Assembly (NCBI GenBank): GCA_029264955.1
Contig: JARHYC010000016.1
Coordinates: 1 to 63,491 of the forward strand
DNA from: Faecalibacterium sp.
Lineage (GTDB): Bacteria > Bacillota > Clostridia > Oscillospirales > Ruminococcaceae
DNA length: 63,491 nt
Direction of reading: 5' to 3'
In this document: positions 8,297-16,825 of the stretch, in pieces
Numbering within the stretch: position 1 is the stretch's first letter
Layout of the letters: each line of letters opens with the position of its first letter
The notes under the pieces: generated by a model
Databases searched by the model: none
The model's input: the letters and a program-made list of their open reading frames with translations, nothing else
Told to the model about the DNA's origin: nothing
Program-made: the position numbers and the translations under genes

Positions 8297-10198
8297 TTAT
8301 GCGAGATCAATTTGATAACTATTATCGTGGAAGTTAACAGTAACGATAGTTCCATCGCTGTAAGTAGTACGTTGTTTCTTCCAGTCATGATTTAAAAATT
8401 CGTGACGAACCATTTCGCACTTGGCAATACGTTCCTGGAGTACCGCTACTGTTTGATAACGAGAAATTTCCTCATCCAGGTGTGTTTTGGCGGTATCATC
8501 AAAAGCTCCGTCGCAGTTAGGGTATGCACCGTCTTTGTCCATATACGCGGCACCTCCGTTTAAAAGTGCATAGAGCATATAATCTTCCTGCCCTTCAATA
8601 CGATCCATAAGCCAAGGAAGAATGATACAGTCATGATAGACCAGATTAAAAAGGGGAGTAGGAATACCTTTTCTCGGAGTACCAGGAGCTTGCAGCATGA
8701 AATCGTAAGGACCATAGTGCGCAAAAACAAGATTTTTCATTGCCCAGTCTGTGACTTCTTCAGAGCTAGGCAAAATGTTTTTAGAGAGTAAATAGGAAAA
8801 ACAGGCATTGCGATATTCAAAGCACTCTTTTCTTGTCATTTTATGCCAGGGATGGTTACACTCGTCGCCTTCATTGCAGGTAAATACATCCAAATAGGAA
8901 GCCTCTAAGTGAATGCCATGACGCAATACCTCTTCAAAATTGCGCTTTACATAATATGGTGCTTGGGTAGCGCAGAGTAACGACTGTCTGCCACCGGCCC
9001 ATCGAGACATATCAAAGATAGAGCCGTCCGGTGCATAGCAGGCAAAGTCTTTATCAAAGGTGGGCGCATCAAAATAATAATCCCGATACTGATCGTGCAG
9101 ACCAAGCATGTATCCACAGTCCTGAATGGTATCGGACAATTCTTTCAAGCCCTTCCAACCGCCAGCTTCTTTACAGGCAGGTAGATAATCGGGGTGTTTA
9201 TTGTCATAACCGGGATCACCCCAGCCATCCAGATGCAGATACAGTTTCTGGATACCTTTTTCTTTATAGTGCTTGACCTCTGCTGTACGGAAAGAAAAAG
9301 AAACTAAGTGATCATTCTTTTCCGGTTCCTCCTTGTTATAATAATAAGAACCGGGAGCAATGTGGGTCTTAATACCTTTATGTACAATTGCAGAACCAAT
9401 CAGTTTATCTACCAGAGGCGATTTCGCTGCTTTTTCTGCAAGTGAGGTAAATAGACCTGTTTCCTTTACATATCCGCGGTAGATTTTGCACAGGTCATTG
9501 TAGTCGCAATCACCCAGAAATGTGTATTTCATAACTCGGCGGTAAGCTATTTTCCCCAAACTTGGTAGCCAGCGGACAGACACATGAGAATATGGACCAT
9601 TCGTAGGATGGTCTACTTGATAAGCAGCGTCCCAAGGCTGTTGGCAGATAGCAATATAACCTGCGCTAGGGCGAATCTGACCAAACCAAGGCATATAGGC
9701 AGCGCAGCTACACATCTGGCCATCAAATTGGAGCTTGCTTACTTCATTCTCCCAAGTATTGGGTAATAAAAGTCCTTGCAAAACATTAAGAACACTATAC
9801 CAGCGATCATCAGGTTCTTCAAATTCCATATAACCAGGCCAGTAGATTGCTTTTAGTGAAATACCTTCTTCATTGAGAGGAACAAATTCAAAGAAAACAT
9901 CTCCCGATACCCCCTCAATCCAAATGATTGTTTCAAAGGCAAATGGGCTCTTGATTCCATCTACCATAAAGCCCTGATAAGTTGACCGAATTCCTTTACC
10001 AATACCAGTATTCCAAGCGTGATGTGAGATAGCGACTGCATCTGAAAAGAAAAACTCCTTGTTATCGGTTGTGACAAATCTAGGTCGGTACGATTCAGCC
10101 CAGCGCCAAGTTTGCGCATGTGAAGTTATGGACAAAGCAAAGCTGGCTTCGTCCAGTTGAAGCGTTGTATTTGCATAATTGACAGTTATAACACTCAT
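8297..10198 (-). CDS. GH129/DUF5696-like glycoside hydrolase, cytoplasmic
   Basis: 633 residues. The start (ATG at 10198) is preferred over an in-frame ATG at 10216 because AAGGAG lies between them. There is no signal peptide, so it should act in the cytoplasm. The middle of the protein resembles a TIM-barrel glycosidase: LYLHLDGWGDPG (319-330), LGLHDQYRDYY, then YLDVF with Asp437 and, 43 residues later, Glu480 in PSSEEVTDW. From memory, the GH129 alpha-N-acetylgalactosaminidase NagBb uses Asp435 and Glu478, the same spacing; GH101 is related. I therefore favour an intracellular enzyme on mucin-type glycans. It stands alone, without transporter or sugar-catabolic genes. DUF5696 glycosidase of unknown specificity is the alternative. 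Confidence 0.65.
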   Translation of the reverse strand: MSVITVNYANTTLQLDEASFALSITSHAQTWRWAESYRPRFVTTDNKEFFFSDAVAISHHAWNTGIGKGIRSTYQGFMVDGIKSPFAFETIIWIEGVSGDVFFEFVPLNEEGISLKAIYWPGYMEFEEPDDRWYSVLNVLQGLLLPNTWENEVSKLQFDGQMCSCAAYMPWFGQIRPSAGYIAICQQPWDAAYQVDHPTNGPYSHVSVRWLPSLGKIAYRRVMKYTFLGDCDYNDLCKIYRGYVKETGLFTSLAEKAAKSPLVDKLIGSAIVHKGIKTHIAPGSYYYNKEEPEKNDHLVSFSFRTAEVKHYKEKGIQKLYLHLDGWGDPGYDNKHPDYLPACKEAGGWKGLKELSDTIQDCGYMLGLHDQYRDYYFDAPTFDKDFACYAPDGSIFDMSRWAGGRQSLLCATQAPYYVKRNFEEVLRHGIHLEASYLDVFTCNEGDECNHPWHKMTRKECFEYRNACFSYLLSKNILPSSEEVTDWAMKNLVFAHYGPYDFMLQAPGTPRKGIPTPLFNLVYHDCIILPWLMDRIEGQEDYMLYALLNGGAAYMDKDGAYPNCDGAFDDTAKTHLDEEISRYQTVAVLQERIAKCEMVRHEFLNHDWKKQRTTYSDGTIVTVNFHDNSYQIDLA

Positions 10199-10672
10199 AG
10201 AAAACTCCTTACTCATGTGTCTAAGCCTTAAAACAATGCTACTACAGTTTCATCTATTTCTCAATGTCATGCGGCAAATCTTCTGCCTCAACAAAAATAG
10301 TGCGGGAGAATTCCTTACTAATAAGAACGCCACGCTAAACTTTTTGGCGGGAAAGATGGCTATGGCAAAAGTCTTTGCAAATTCTATTTTGACCGATATT
10401 CTGTCCAGAAAGCGAGAGGTTGCTACAGGAGTTGCGCCGCTTGCTGCATCTGTACTCGAAAAGCGGTTCTGACTCTTTATTACTTCCATTTTCACTCTGG
10501 TAGAGGGCTTAGGCCGTTTGCTTTATAACACAGTGTATCCAAACAACTATTGTTGATCGTTTAAGGAAAAGTGAAGAACAAATATTTGTCATAATGGCTC
10601 CGGTTTTGTTCAGGTGATGACGTCTACGTAGCAACCAGCACGCATGAATAAAAACATCAATTACAGAAAAAA
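10199..10672. other. Intergenic region, no gene supported
   Basis: Several overlapping short open frames exist on both strands (for example 10179-10472 plus and 10250-10495 minus), but none has a convincing ribosome binding site or protein-family motif. The region may hold eroded coding sequence and presumably carries the promoter of the minus-strand glycosidase gene. I could not assign a promoter. Confidence 0.4.
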
Positions 10673-10716
10673 GCAGACATCGCCAAACTCTCAACCTTGA
10701 CGATGTCTGCTTTTTT
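10667..10716 (-). terminator. Terminator of the c-di-AMP receptor gene
   Basis: Arms gcagacatcg (10673-10682) and cgatgtctgc (10701-10710) form a perfect 10-bp stem. A-tract and T-tract flank it on either side, so it can work in both directions. It lies about 110 bp beyond the stop of the minus-strand gene. Confidence 0.85.
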
Positions 10717-10826
10717 GTCAAATCGGTCAGACCAATGCCATATATCAGTAGATTTCGAAGATGATACTTTTATGAAACACATATAACTGGCCGAATCTCT
10801 TTGCAGGGAACGCTATTCTGATTTAA

Positions 10827-11180
10827 TTAGTACCGCTCATACTGTGCAACATCTAAAACGAACAGAACAATACCACCGCACTGCACCGGAATAGTAACAG
10901 GAGAAACAACCAATGGGGGAATGGTAGATTCCATTGGCGTATCCATTTTTAGCGTTTCTTCTGTACGCTTTCCATAGCGGCGCAGGAGTTCCTTTGCTTC
11001 GTCCAAGCGCTCGTGATTCAGACCAATCATGATAGTAGCATTCGGTTTTTTTAGAAAACCACCGCTGGAGTTCAAAACGGTAACATAGAATCCGTGTTCA
11101 TTCAAATCATCAATAATTCTGCGATAGTCATCATTCTGGATAATGGCAATGATCATTTTATCACAAGTTGCATTTTTCAT
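10827..11180 (-). CDS. darA: Cyclic-di-AMP receptor, PII-like (DarA/PstA family)
   Basis: 117 residues, close to the roughly 110 usual for this family. The start at 11180 has AAGGAG ten bases upstream. Seen: a PII-like N-terminus MIIAIIQNDDYRRIIDDL, then NSSGGFLKKPNATIMIG, which matches the family's T-G-G-F-L-x-x-G-N-T-T ligand-loop motif. Family knowledge: it is a trimeric cytosolic protein that binds c-di-AMP at subunit interfaces; its targets are unknown. The gene appears to be monocistronic, with its own downstream terminator. In many Firmicutes it lies next to tmk and holB, which are absent here. The first motif position reads S rather than T. Confidence 0.88.
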   Translation of the reverse strand: MKNATCDKMIIAIIQNDDYRRIIDDLNEHGFYVTVLNSSGGFLKKPNATIMIGLNHERLDEAKELLRRYGKRTEETLKMDTPMESTIPPLVVSPVTIPVQCGGIVLFVLDVAQYERY

Positions 11181-11449
11181 GATGTTTTATCTCCTTCATA
11201 TGACGTTACATTATGCGAATCCCATAATAGATATAAAAATAGGGGAAAATTTTGATGGGGGCACTAAGATTCTGAAAAAGTTAGTGCTGTTTAGCTATCC
11301 TGCGTAGTGAAATTCCATCAAAAGATAAAACCCAATTTTTAATTATTTTACAACGGACGAATCAAAATAGCAATGGTCCAAATCATTTTCTCCACATATA
11401 CAACGAGCAGTGAATCATAGATCTACCATAAAAAATTTGGGAAGGACCA
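11181..11449. other. Intergenic region upstream of darA
   Basis: AT-rich, with a small hairpin gcactaa/ttagtgc (11261-11267 with 11281-11287) that lacks a T-run. The darA promoter should be near 11200-11260 on the minus strand, but no clear -35/-10 pair stands out. Confidence 0.4.
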
Positions 11450-11870
11450 ATGGAAAATTTATATCCGATAAAATGGGTTGAACCAATAGTACTATTTTCT
11501 CGGGGAGAACCTATCCAGCCAATCGAGAATGAAATTCCAGCCTTTCAAAGTGGAAATACTTTCGCTGTAAAAGCAACTTTGTCAGATACTTCCGCCACAC
11601 AAATGTGTTTACTTCTTCGTTCGGGTTAGATTCTAGCGGTTTGCTCTCGGCTCAATCTTTTTGCGGCTTGGTTTATCCTTCAACTCTAAAACAGATGATG
11701 TTTATATTGACAGGGACCCTTTTGAGAGTGAACTCATCCCCCAGGCAGCTAGTTCGACTGATTTTGTTGTCCAGAACCGCTATATAAAAAGCGTTGACAG
11801 TATACTCTTTGAGGAGTGTGCGGAAATTGATCTGACAGACAAGAATGTCTACATAAACGGCTGGCTGTGA
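11450..11870 (+). pseudogene. Possible frameshifted remnant of an unknown gene
   Basis: Three overlapping plus-strand frames read on into each other. Frame one starts at ATG 11450 (MENLYPIKWVEPIVLFSRGE...) and stops at about 11629. A second frame starts after a TAG at 11634-11636 (RFALGSIFLRLGLSF...) and runs to TGA 11868-11870 (...TDKNVYINGWL). Both have a normal residue mix, suggesting one former coding region of about 135 codons broken by a frameshift. I do not recognise the family. The gene immediately upstream of ATG 11450 has GGAAGGA, a plausible ribosome binding site. It could also be chance open frames. Confidence 0.35.
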
Positions 11871-11907
11871 CCACCAATGCCAGCCGTTTGATACATATCT
11901 TATCACC

Positions 11908-12966
11908 TCATCCCTCTTTTTTGCGTAATTTCTGCCTCTTTTGAAACAAGGACCGGATAAAAGCGATTGACAAAATACCTCCAGATAGGGTTATAGTCAT
12001 ATAGCTTCCAAGGCCTCGACTAAGAATCATTGAGCTTTGCAGAAGCGTTCCGGGGAAAATAGTCTTGAAATACTTGAGGAAACTACTTTCGGCTATACCG
12101 ATTCCTCCAGGAAACGGTAGGGCAGCACAGCTGATGTACAGAGTCGATTGGAGTGCAATGATTTGAAACAGAGAAGCCCCACTGAGTCCAAGTGCCTGAT
12201 AGACCCAGAAAGGAGCAGAGTGCATGGCCAGAATGCGAAAAATCGTAACTAGGCAGTTCACAAGAAAATAGTTCTTATTCTGCCGAAACAGTTCAGCGCC
12301 GGTTTGATACTGAGCAATCGCAGTCTCTGCACTTTGTTTGAATGTATCTGCCCGACCTTTTGAAAAGAATGTAAGGAGCCGCACCACAAGTGCTGTCAGC
12401 CTGAATATGAACCGCTGTGAAAACATGGCAAAGAGCAGCAGTATGAGTAGACTTGTATTGAGGGCCAATCCCAACCAGAGGAGCCAGATGAAATTGCCCA
12501 GCAGGCTGTGAATCATGGGACTAAAGGATACATACCCTACAATTCCCAAAAATGTGGTAGAAATCTGATAGCATGCAAGATCCATGACTAATGCTAGGGT
12601 TCCATGTACCACAGAAACGCCTCTTTTGTGCATCAGATATATTTCCATGGGCTGTCCGCCGGTGGCGGCGGGCGTGATTGCACTAAAAAAATTTCCAGCA
12701 AATGTGTAGAGCAGGCACTGCCGAAAGCTTTGCGTCTCACCCAAAAGCCGGAGATTGCGGCGAACTGTCACTGTCTCTGCGCAGAGCATCAGGACTATCA
12801 TAACACCCCCGCACAGCAAAAAAACAAAATTGCTTTGTGCCGCATGGTGAATGACCAGACGAAAGTCAGAGGATGCGAATATAGTTTGGTAGGTAATAAT
12901 ACCAATTAAAACAAACAGTCCTCCGTTAGTGAGCACCTTTTTCAAAAAGTTCAGAAATCGTCTCAA
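11908..12966 (-). CDS. MprF-like lysylphosphatidylglycerol synthase TM-domain protein (UPF0104)
   Basis: 352 residues with about eight hydrophobic segments. The TTG start at 12966 is chosen because GAGGAGGG lies seven bases upstream; the gene overlaps the deacetylase by 41 nt. It carries the signature of the LPG_synthase_TM family: an SAITPAATGGQPMEIYLM loop early on and ALPFPGGIGIAESSFLKYF late. In MprF this domain flips aminoacylated lipids to the outer leaflet; stand-alone copies usually sit beside glycosyltransferases. Here it is the last gene of a cluster with a diacylglycerol glycosyltransferase and a deacetylase, so a role in lipid or glycolipid translocation is likely. The aminoacyl-transferase domain is absent. 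Confidence 0.85.
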   Translation of the reverse strand: MRRFLNFLKKVLTNGGLFVLIGIITYQTIFASSDFRLVIHHAAQSNFVFLLCGGVMIVLMLCAETVTVRRNLRLLGETQSFRQCLLYTFAGNFFSAITPAATGGQPMEIYLMHKRGVSVVHGTLALVMDLACYQISTTFLGIVGYVSFSPMIHSLLGNFIWLLWLGLALNTSLLILLLFAMFSQRFIFRLTALVVRLLTFFSKGRADTFKQSAETAIAQYQTGAELFRQNKNYFLVNCLVTIFRILAMHSAPFWVYQALGLSGASLFQIIALQSTLYISCAALPFPGGIGIAESSFLKYFKTIFPGTLLQSSMILSRGLGSYMTITLSGGILSIAFIRSLFQKRQKLRKKEG

Positions 12967-13633
12967 AAGTATAGCCCTCCTCTTTCCAATAGGGAATCAT
13001 GCTTTCTAACGCGGCAATAGTTCTGAGTGGCGCATTGTCTGCGCCACGACCGTCGTGTAGACAAATCACGGCACTGCGGCGGACCTGTGTGCGCAGTTTT
13101 TGACACAAGTGATTTACCGTGGAATTCTTGGACCAGTCACCAATAATGACTGTCCATAGGACGATATTGAGGCTGTAACGCTTACAAAGCCACAAACCCA
13201 GCGGTGTCACATGCCCCCAGGGTGGGCGGAAATAGATCGGCTTTTCACCCTGCATGGAGAAAAGTTCCATGCTTTTCCGAAAGTCCCAGAACAGATTGAG
13301 GGGGAGTTGCAGGATCTGATTCTTATGTTCCAGAGAGTGAAGGCCTACTGTGTGCCCCTCCAGTTTCATCCGCTGTAAAAGTTCAGGATACTTGTTTGCC
13401 GTGGAAGCCAGAATAAAGAAGGTGGCGTGAACATCATACTTCTTCAGTAAGTCCAGAATCTTTGGCGTATATTGGGGGTTCATGCCGTCATCAAAAGTCA
13501 GGTACAGTACTTTCCCGGCTGAGCAGACTGCATAAAGGGGATTTCTTAGTCGAAAAATGAGTGTTGTGACAGCACCCAAAAGAAGGTGCCCCACATATAC
13601 AGCAAGGATCGAAATACAGATTTTGATGAGCAT
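12926..13633 (-). CDS. Membrane-anchored polysaccharide deacetylase (NodB domain)
   Basis: 235 residues. Start ATG 13633 has GAGGAGG about ten bases upstream. An N-terminal hydrophobic segment (about 3-28) would anchor it with the catalytic domain outside. NodB motifs are all visible: TFDDG (46-50, catalytic base and metal ligand), HSLEH (metal-binding H-x-x-x-H), RPPWG, and LHDG near the C-terminus. Family: CE4 enzymes remove N-acetyl groups from peptidoglycan or other aminosugar polymers, which can give lysozyme resistance. Its first 143 nt overlap the end of the upstream glycosyltransferase, unusually long for a real overlap. The neighbouring genes suggest envelope remodelling. Confidence 0.9.
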   Translation of the reverse strand: MLIKICISILAVYVGHLLLGAVTTLIFRLRNPLYAVCSAGKVLYLTFDDGMNPQYTPKILDLLKKYDVHATFFILASTANKYPELLQRMKLEGHTVGLHSLEHKNQILQLPLNLFWDFRKSMELFSMQGEKPIYFRPPWGHVTPLGLWLCKRYSLNIVLWTVIIGDWSKNSTVNHLCQKLRTQVRRSAVICLHDGRGADNAPLRTIAALESMIPYWKEEGYTFETISELFEKGAH

Positions 13634-14660
13634 GGACTATAAACTCCTCCTCAAAGCACATTCGACTTTCTTCAATTTCATGTCTCAGCCGAACCATGTT
13701 GGTCTGGTAAGCGTGGAAGAGCTCTTCGTTTGCTAAGAGTTGCTTCACTTTCCAATAAGCATTTTCACCTGTGTGAATAACCAGGCCAAGCTGCTTTTTT
13801 TCAATAAAAGCAGCATTTTCCGATTCGTGCTCATAGACAGGATACATTGCAATATAGGGCGTAGCAGCATAGATGCTCTCAAAGAGGGAGATTCCGCCAG
13901 GCTTAGATAGAAGAAAATCAGCCTGTGCCAGATACTGGTCGATGTTATGGACAAATCCCACAGTACGCACCCAAGGATATTTCCGCTGCAGTCGATTATA
14001 AAGCTTCTGGTTGTTTCCGGTAACAACAGTAACCGAGACACCAGGCATTCCTTTTATGTTCTGTAAGAACTCATCCAACCAGGGCATGATTCCCAAGCCG
14101 CCACCCATGATGAGAAGCTGCTTAGTATGGTGTAGAATCGTCTTTTCTGGTAAACAGCGGAATTTTTCCCGCACTGGAATGCCTCGGACATGAATTTTTT
14201 CAGCTACAACATTCAGTTTTGCCAGCTTCTCCGCCACCTCATGGGTGGCGACCCAGTAGCTTGTGGCATAGGGATAAATCCAGCCGGCGTGAACTCCCAG
14301 ATCTGTAATACACACATGGACAGGAATGGAAATCTTCCCTAATTTTCTTCCACAGCCGGACCATGTTGTAATGATCAGATCGGGGTGGAGGAGATCTATC
14401 GATTTCTGAAGGGCAGACGAAGTTTTACGGGACTCATATCGACCTCTGCCAAATTGGTTCAGGAAATTATAAAGCCAGCTGTTTCGGCAGATAACTCGGC
14501 TAAAAAAAGAGTAGATCAGCTTCGCTTGCCGAGGATACAATAACTCCACAATATCGCTGACCACTACCGTATGTCCCTTATGGCGATATTCTTCTGCCAA
14601 TGCCTGGGCAGCAGAACGGTGTCCGCTTCCAAACGCAGAAGTTAAAATCCAAATCATCAT
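13491..14660 (-). CDS. Diacylglycerol glycosyltransferase, MGDG synthase/GT28 family
   Basis: 389 residues from ATG 14660, which has AAGGAG six bases upstream and begins MMIWILTSAFGSGHRSAA; the longer frame to 14729 would overlap the upstream gene without need. The N-terminal GSGHRSAA motif and DLIITTW belong to the MGDG_synth domain, and the C-terminal half has GGGLGIMPW, SKPGGISLFE and YEHESENAAF, typical of the UDP-sugar-binding GT28 fold. Reaction: transfer of glucose or galactose from a UDP-sugar to diacylglycerol at the inner membrane face, as in UgtP/YpfP. The last 45 or so residues are Cys/Ser-rich and out of keeping with the family; they overlap the deacetylase frame, so the natural stop may have been lost. 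Confidence 0.85.
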   Translation of the reverse strand: MMIWILTSAFGSGHRSAAQALAEEYRHKGHTVVVSDIVELLYPRQAKLIYSFFSRVICRNSWLYNFLNQFGRGRYESRKTSSALQKSIDLLHPDLIITTWSGCGRKLGKISIPVHVCITDLGVHAGWIYPYATSYWVATHEVAEKLAKLNVVAEKIHVRGIPVREKFRCLPEKTILHHTKQLLIMGGGLGIMPWLDEFLQNIKGMPGVSVTVVTGNNQKLYNRLQRKYPWVRTVGFVHNIDQYLAQADFLLSKPGGISLFESIYAATPYIAMYPVYEHESENAAFIEKKQLGLVIHTGENAYWKVKQLLANEELFHAYQTNMVRLRHEIEESRMCFEEEFIVHAHQNLYFDPCCICGAPSFGCCHNTHFSTKKSPLCSLLSRESTVPDF

Positions 14661-14670
14661 AAGTTTCTCC

Positions 14671-15210
14671 TTAGGCAGATTGATACTGCCCAATTTTTCC
14701 GATATAAATAGCTTCTGCATAGGGGACATTCAGAAAATCATGAGGCCGGACCAGCGAGGATGGTTTATCCAGAACATCAATTTCCGATTGCTTCAGAACC
14801 TCGGCTACAAATTGAGAACAGAACAGTCTGTTTTCTCGATCCTTTTGGATGCCTCGGTAGCAGTACACGAGACCCAGCAGATTATACTTGCAAGTGGTTT
14901 TCTGATAGTCTAAAATCACCTGACGCAACCGTTGCTTTTTTTTGTAGCTTACCGGTATCCGCAGCAGAATAATATCCGACTCCTTATGCACCGCAAAGAA
15001 ACCGCTGCTTTTACTCTCTACCACAAAACCAGCAATAAACATATTCCAAAGTTCTTTTCTCCCAACAGAGTAAATGGTTTCTAGGCTATCATCTAATGCA
15101 ATGGAGCAGTGATTGTAGGAAACTCCCAGAACTCTCCGGATCGTCATACCCAAAAGTGTGTTTGTTTTTGAAACCATAATATATACAAATTCCTGTGATC
15201 TTGTTTCCAT
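14671..15210 (-). CDS. Permuted papain-like amidase (YiiX/C92 family)
   Basis: 179 residues. The start at 15210 (METRSQEF) is chosen because GGAGG lies seven bases upstream; ORF extension to 15240 would run into a terminator stem. Seen: VSYNHCSIAL (His of the dyad in a circularly permuted NlpC/P60 fold), ENRLFCSQFVAEVL (nucleophile Cys) and RPHDF near the end, as in YaeF/YiiX proteins. Family knowledge: these thiol enzymes are thought to cleave amide or ester bonds in lipids or peptides; the real substrate is not known. There is no signal peptide. Its stop TAA shares bases with the ribosome binding site of the glycosyltransferase, so the two are translationally linked. It may act on the same lipid pool. 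Confidence 0.8.
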   Translation of the reverse strand: METRSQEFVYIMVSKTNTLLGMTIRRVLGVSYNHCSIALDDSLETIYSVGRKELWNMFIAGFVVESKSSGFFAVHKESDIILLRIPVSYKKKQRLRQVILDYQKTTCKYNLLGLVYCYRGIQKDRENRLFCSQFVAEVLKQSEIDVLDKPSSLVRPHDFLNVPYAEAIYIGKIGQYQSA

Positions 15211-15224
15211 GCCCATTCCTCCAG

Positions 15225-15258
15225 ATAAAAAAGCGTGCATTTCTCAAAATGCACGCTT
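15225..15258 (-). terminator. Terminator/attenuator just upstream of the C92 amidase
   Basis: The stem aagcgtgcattt (15231-15242) pairs with aaatgcacgctt (15247-15258) around a 4-base loop. On the minus strand the stem is followed by TTTTTT (15230-15225). It lies only 9 bp before the amidase's ribosome binding site, so it separates the two-component/membrane-protein genes from the lipid genes or attenuates read-through. Confidence 0.85.
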
Positions 15259-15381
15259 TATGGATTGCGAAGGCGAATAATTCAGATTAAAATCAGTATT
15301 CATTCCAGTGTTCGCAACAAAATACTTTCGTGCATCCTTTGCATATAGGGAAATTCTGTCACGTCACAAAGTCTTTCCTGC

Positions 15382-15723
15382 TTACTCCATAAAAAGAAAC
15401 AACCCCATTGCACTGGATACAATGGAAATGGTTACTAGAATATTAGATGCTATATATCTGCTTTCTTTTTTTCCGGCATAGCGGAGCAATAGAGCTGCTG
15501 CTGAAAAAAATCCAAAGATCCAGGCAAGCATTTGCTGCCCTATATAGACCATTGGAATACTGGTGGCATTTAGATAGGAAATAAAAAATGCCCAGCAAGA
15601 CAACGCAAAGAAGATGGTATTTTGAACCTTTCTGTTCCGTATGAAAAAAAGAAGAACCGCTCCGAGAAGCGAAATAACGATGCAAGCTACAAACAGCACA
15701 ACTAAAACGAGCAGTGAATCCAT
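15382..15723 (-). CDS. Small integral membrane protein of unknown function
   Basis: 113 residues with four predicted transmembrane segments (about 4-27, 37-55, 60-80 and 88-110) and short basic loops (RNRKVQ, AGKKESR), i.e. a four-helix membrane protein with positive residues between helices 1-2 and 3-4. I recognise no family. It sits 79 bp downstream of the histidine kinase and 13 bp of spacing is not enough to rule out co-transcription, so it may be a target or accessory of that two-component system. A terminator follows it. Confidence 0.7.
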   Translation of the reverse strand: MDSLLVLVVLFVACIVISLLGAVLLFFIRNRKVQNTIFFALSCWAFFISYLNATSIPMVYIGQQMLAWIFGFFSAAALLLRYAGKKESRYIASNILVTISIVSSAMGLFLFME

Positions 15724-15802
15724 ATGATTTCCCCACGATCTTGAGTTGTTTTAAGAATATCAGATAACTCTAAAGAAAATAGGAAGTAAAATCTAAAGAA
15801 AT

Positions 15803-16825
15803 CTAAATATTGACAGGAATCTGGATGATGATCCGAAAATGGCTTTCTCTGCACTCCTGTTGAACCGTTCCTCTGTACTGAGTAACGATGTGACGAATCG
15901 TTGCAAGCCCCAACTGGTGGCTCTCGGCTACCAGACGGTCTTGCGCAATCGTATTCGACTGTTCCAAAGTCAAGTGTCCCTCCGCTACAGAGAGCCGAAG
16001 AAGAACAGGACTGTGGCTATCGGCGTATTTTTGGATGTTGGACAGAAGATTGTCAAAAATCCGGAAAACCTCTTGAATATCAAAATAGCCGGAGAAGGAA
16101 GAACAGCCCGACCAGTCGATCTGGACGGTGAAGTCCCCGCTGAGAACACTCTCCCAGTCATCAACTACCTGCTGGAGAAGTAGCTGGCCATCCTCAAAGT
16201 ATTCTGTGTGTCGGACGTTGTTCTGAATCAGCTGTTCCATCAGTTCCTTTATTTGCAGTCCCTTGCGGATTGTTAGCTCAATAAAACTATGAATCGCCTC
16301 GTCGGTTCTGTTTTGCGGTGAGGACAATAGCTCTGCATAGGAAAGAACAGATGTAAGGGGAGTGCGGATGTCATGAGCAATAGATCGGATAAACTGTTCC
16401 CGATCTGCTGACAATGTAGCTTCCTTGCGGATTAGTTCCTGCTCCGTCTGGGAAAGAAAGTTGATATTTCGCGCCAGCTCTGTAAATTCGTTGTCGCCCT
16501 CTACTGGAATCCGATAGTCCATACGGTGTGTACGAAGTGCTTCAATTCCGGTAATAATCTGCTGCAGATAGGCCAGCTTTTGCCCCAGCAGAAACAGAAA
16601 AATGCCGACAAAGAAAATAGCCGAGGCGAGTAGACAGATTCCCTGTACCCAAAGTTCCAGCACATTCTCCACATATTCATTTCCTAACTTTCCTGTATGT
16701 TCCAAATATCGGTAAGTTATAGAATACGCTGTATGATTCAAAAAAGAAAACAGAAAAACAGAAATTACAATAGAGACAGCCAGCAGTACCAATATCTCTT
16801 TGGATAATTTATTCTTAGTCAACAT
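15803..16825 (-). CDS. Sensor histidine kinase
   Basis: 340 residues from ATG 16825, which overlaps the response regulator's stop by 11 nt; an upstream in-frame start at 16882 would overlap by 68 nt and lacks the coupling. Two transmembrane helices (about 10-29 and 60-81) flank a short extracellular loop of some 30 residues. Then come a HAMP-like linker (about 82-130), the dimerisation H-box SIAHDIRTPLTSVLSYAELL with phospho-His151, and an ATPase domain with the N-box IFDNLLSNIQKYAD. The glycine boxes are weak. Short-loop kinases of this type often sense envelope stress within the membrane. The partner regulator precedes it and envelope genes follow it. Confidence 0.92.
   Translation of the reverse strand: MLTKNKLSKEILVLLAVSIVISVFLFSFLNHTAYSITYRYLEHTGKLGNEYVENVLELWVQGICLLASAIFFVGIFLFLLGQKLAYLQQIITGIEALRTHRMDYRIPVEGDNEFTELARNINFLSQTEQELIRKEATLSADREQFIRSIAHDIRTPLTSVLSYAELLSSPQNRTDEAIHSFIELTIRKGLQIKELMEQLIQNNVRHTEYFEDGQLLLQQVVDDWESVLSGDFTVQIDWSGCSSFSGYFDIQEVFRIFDNLLSNIQKYADSHSPVLLRLSVAEGHLTLEQSNTIAQDRLVAESHQLGLATIRHIVTQYRGTVQQECRESHFRIIIQIPVNI

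Noticed and set aside
8124-8315. 63-codon frame after the DUF4430 gene
   Set aside because: No ribosome site, overlaps the end of the convergent glycosidase, and no family resemblance.
10179-10495. Short open frames on both strands between the glycosidase and darA
   Set aside because: Overlapping frames, no ribosome site and no recognisable family.
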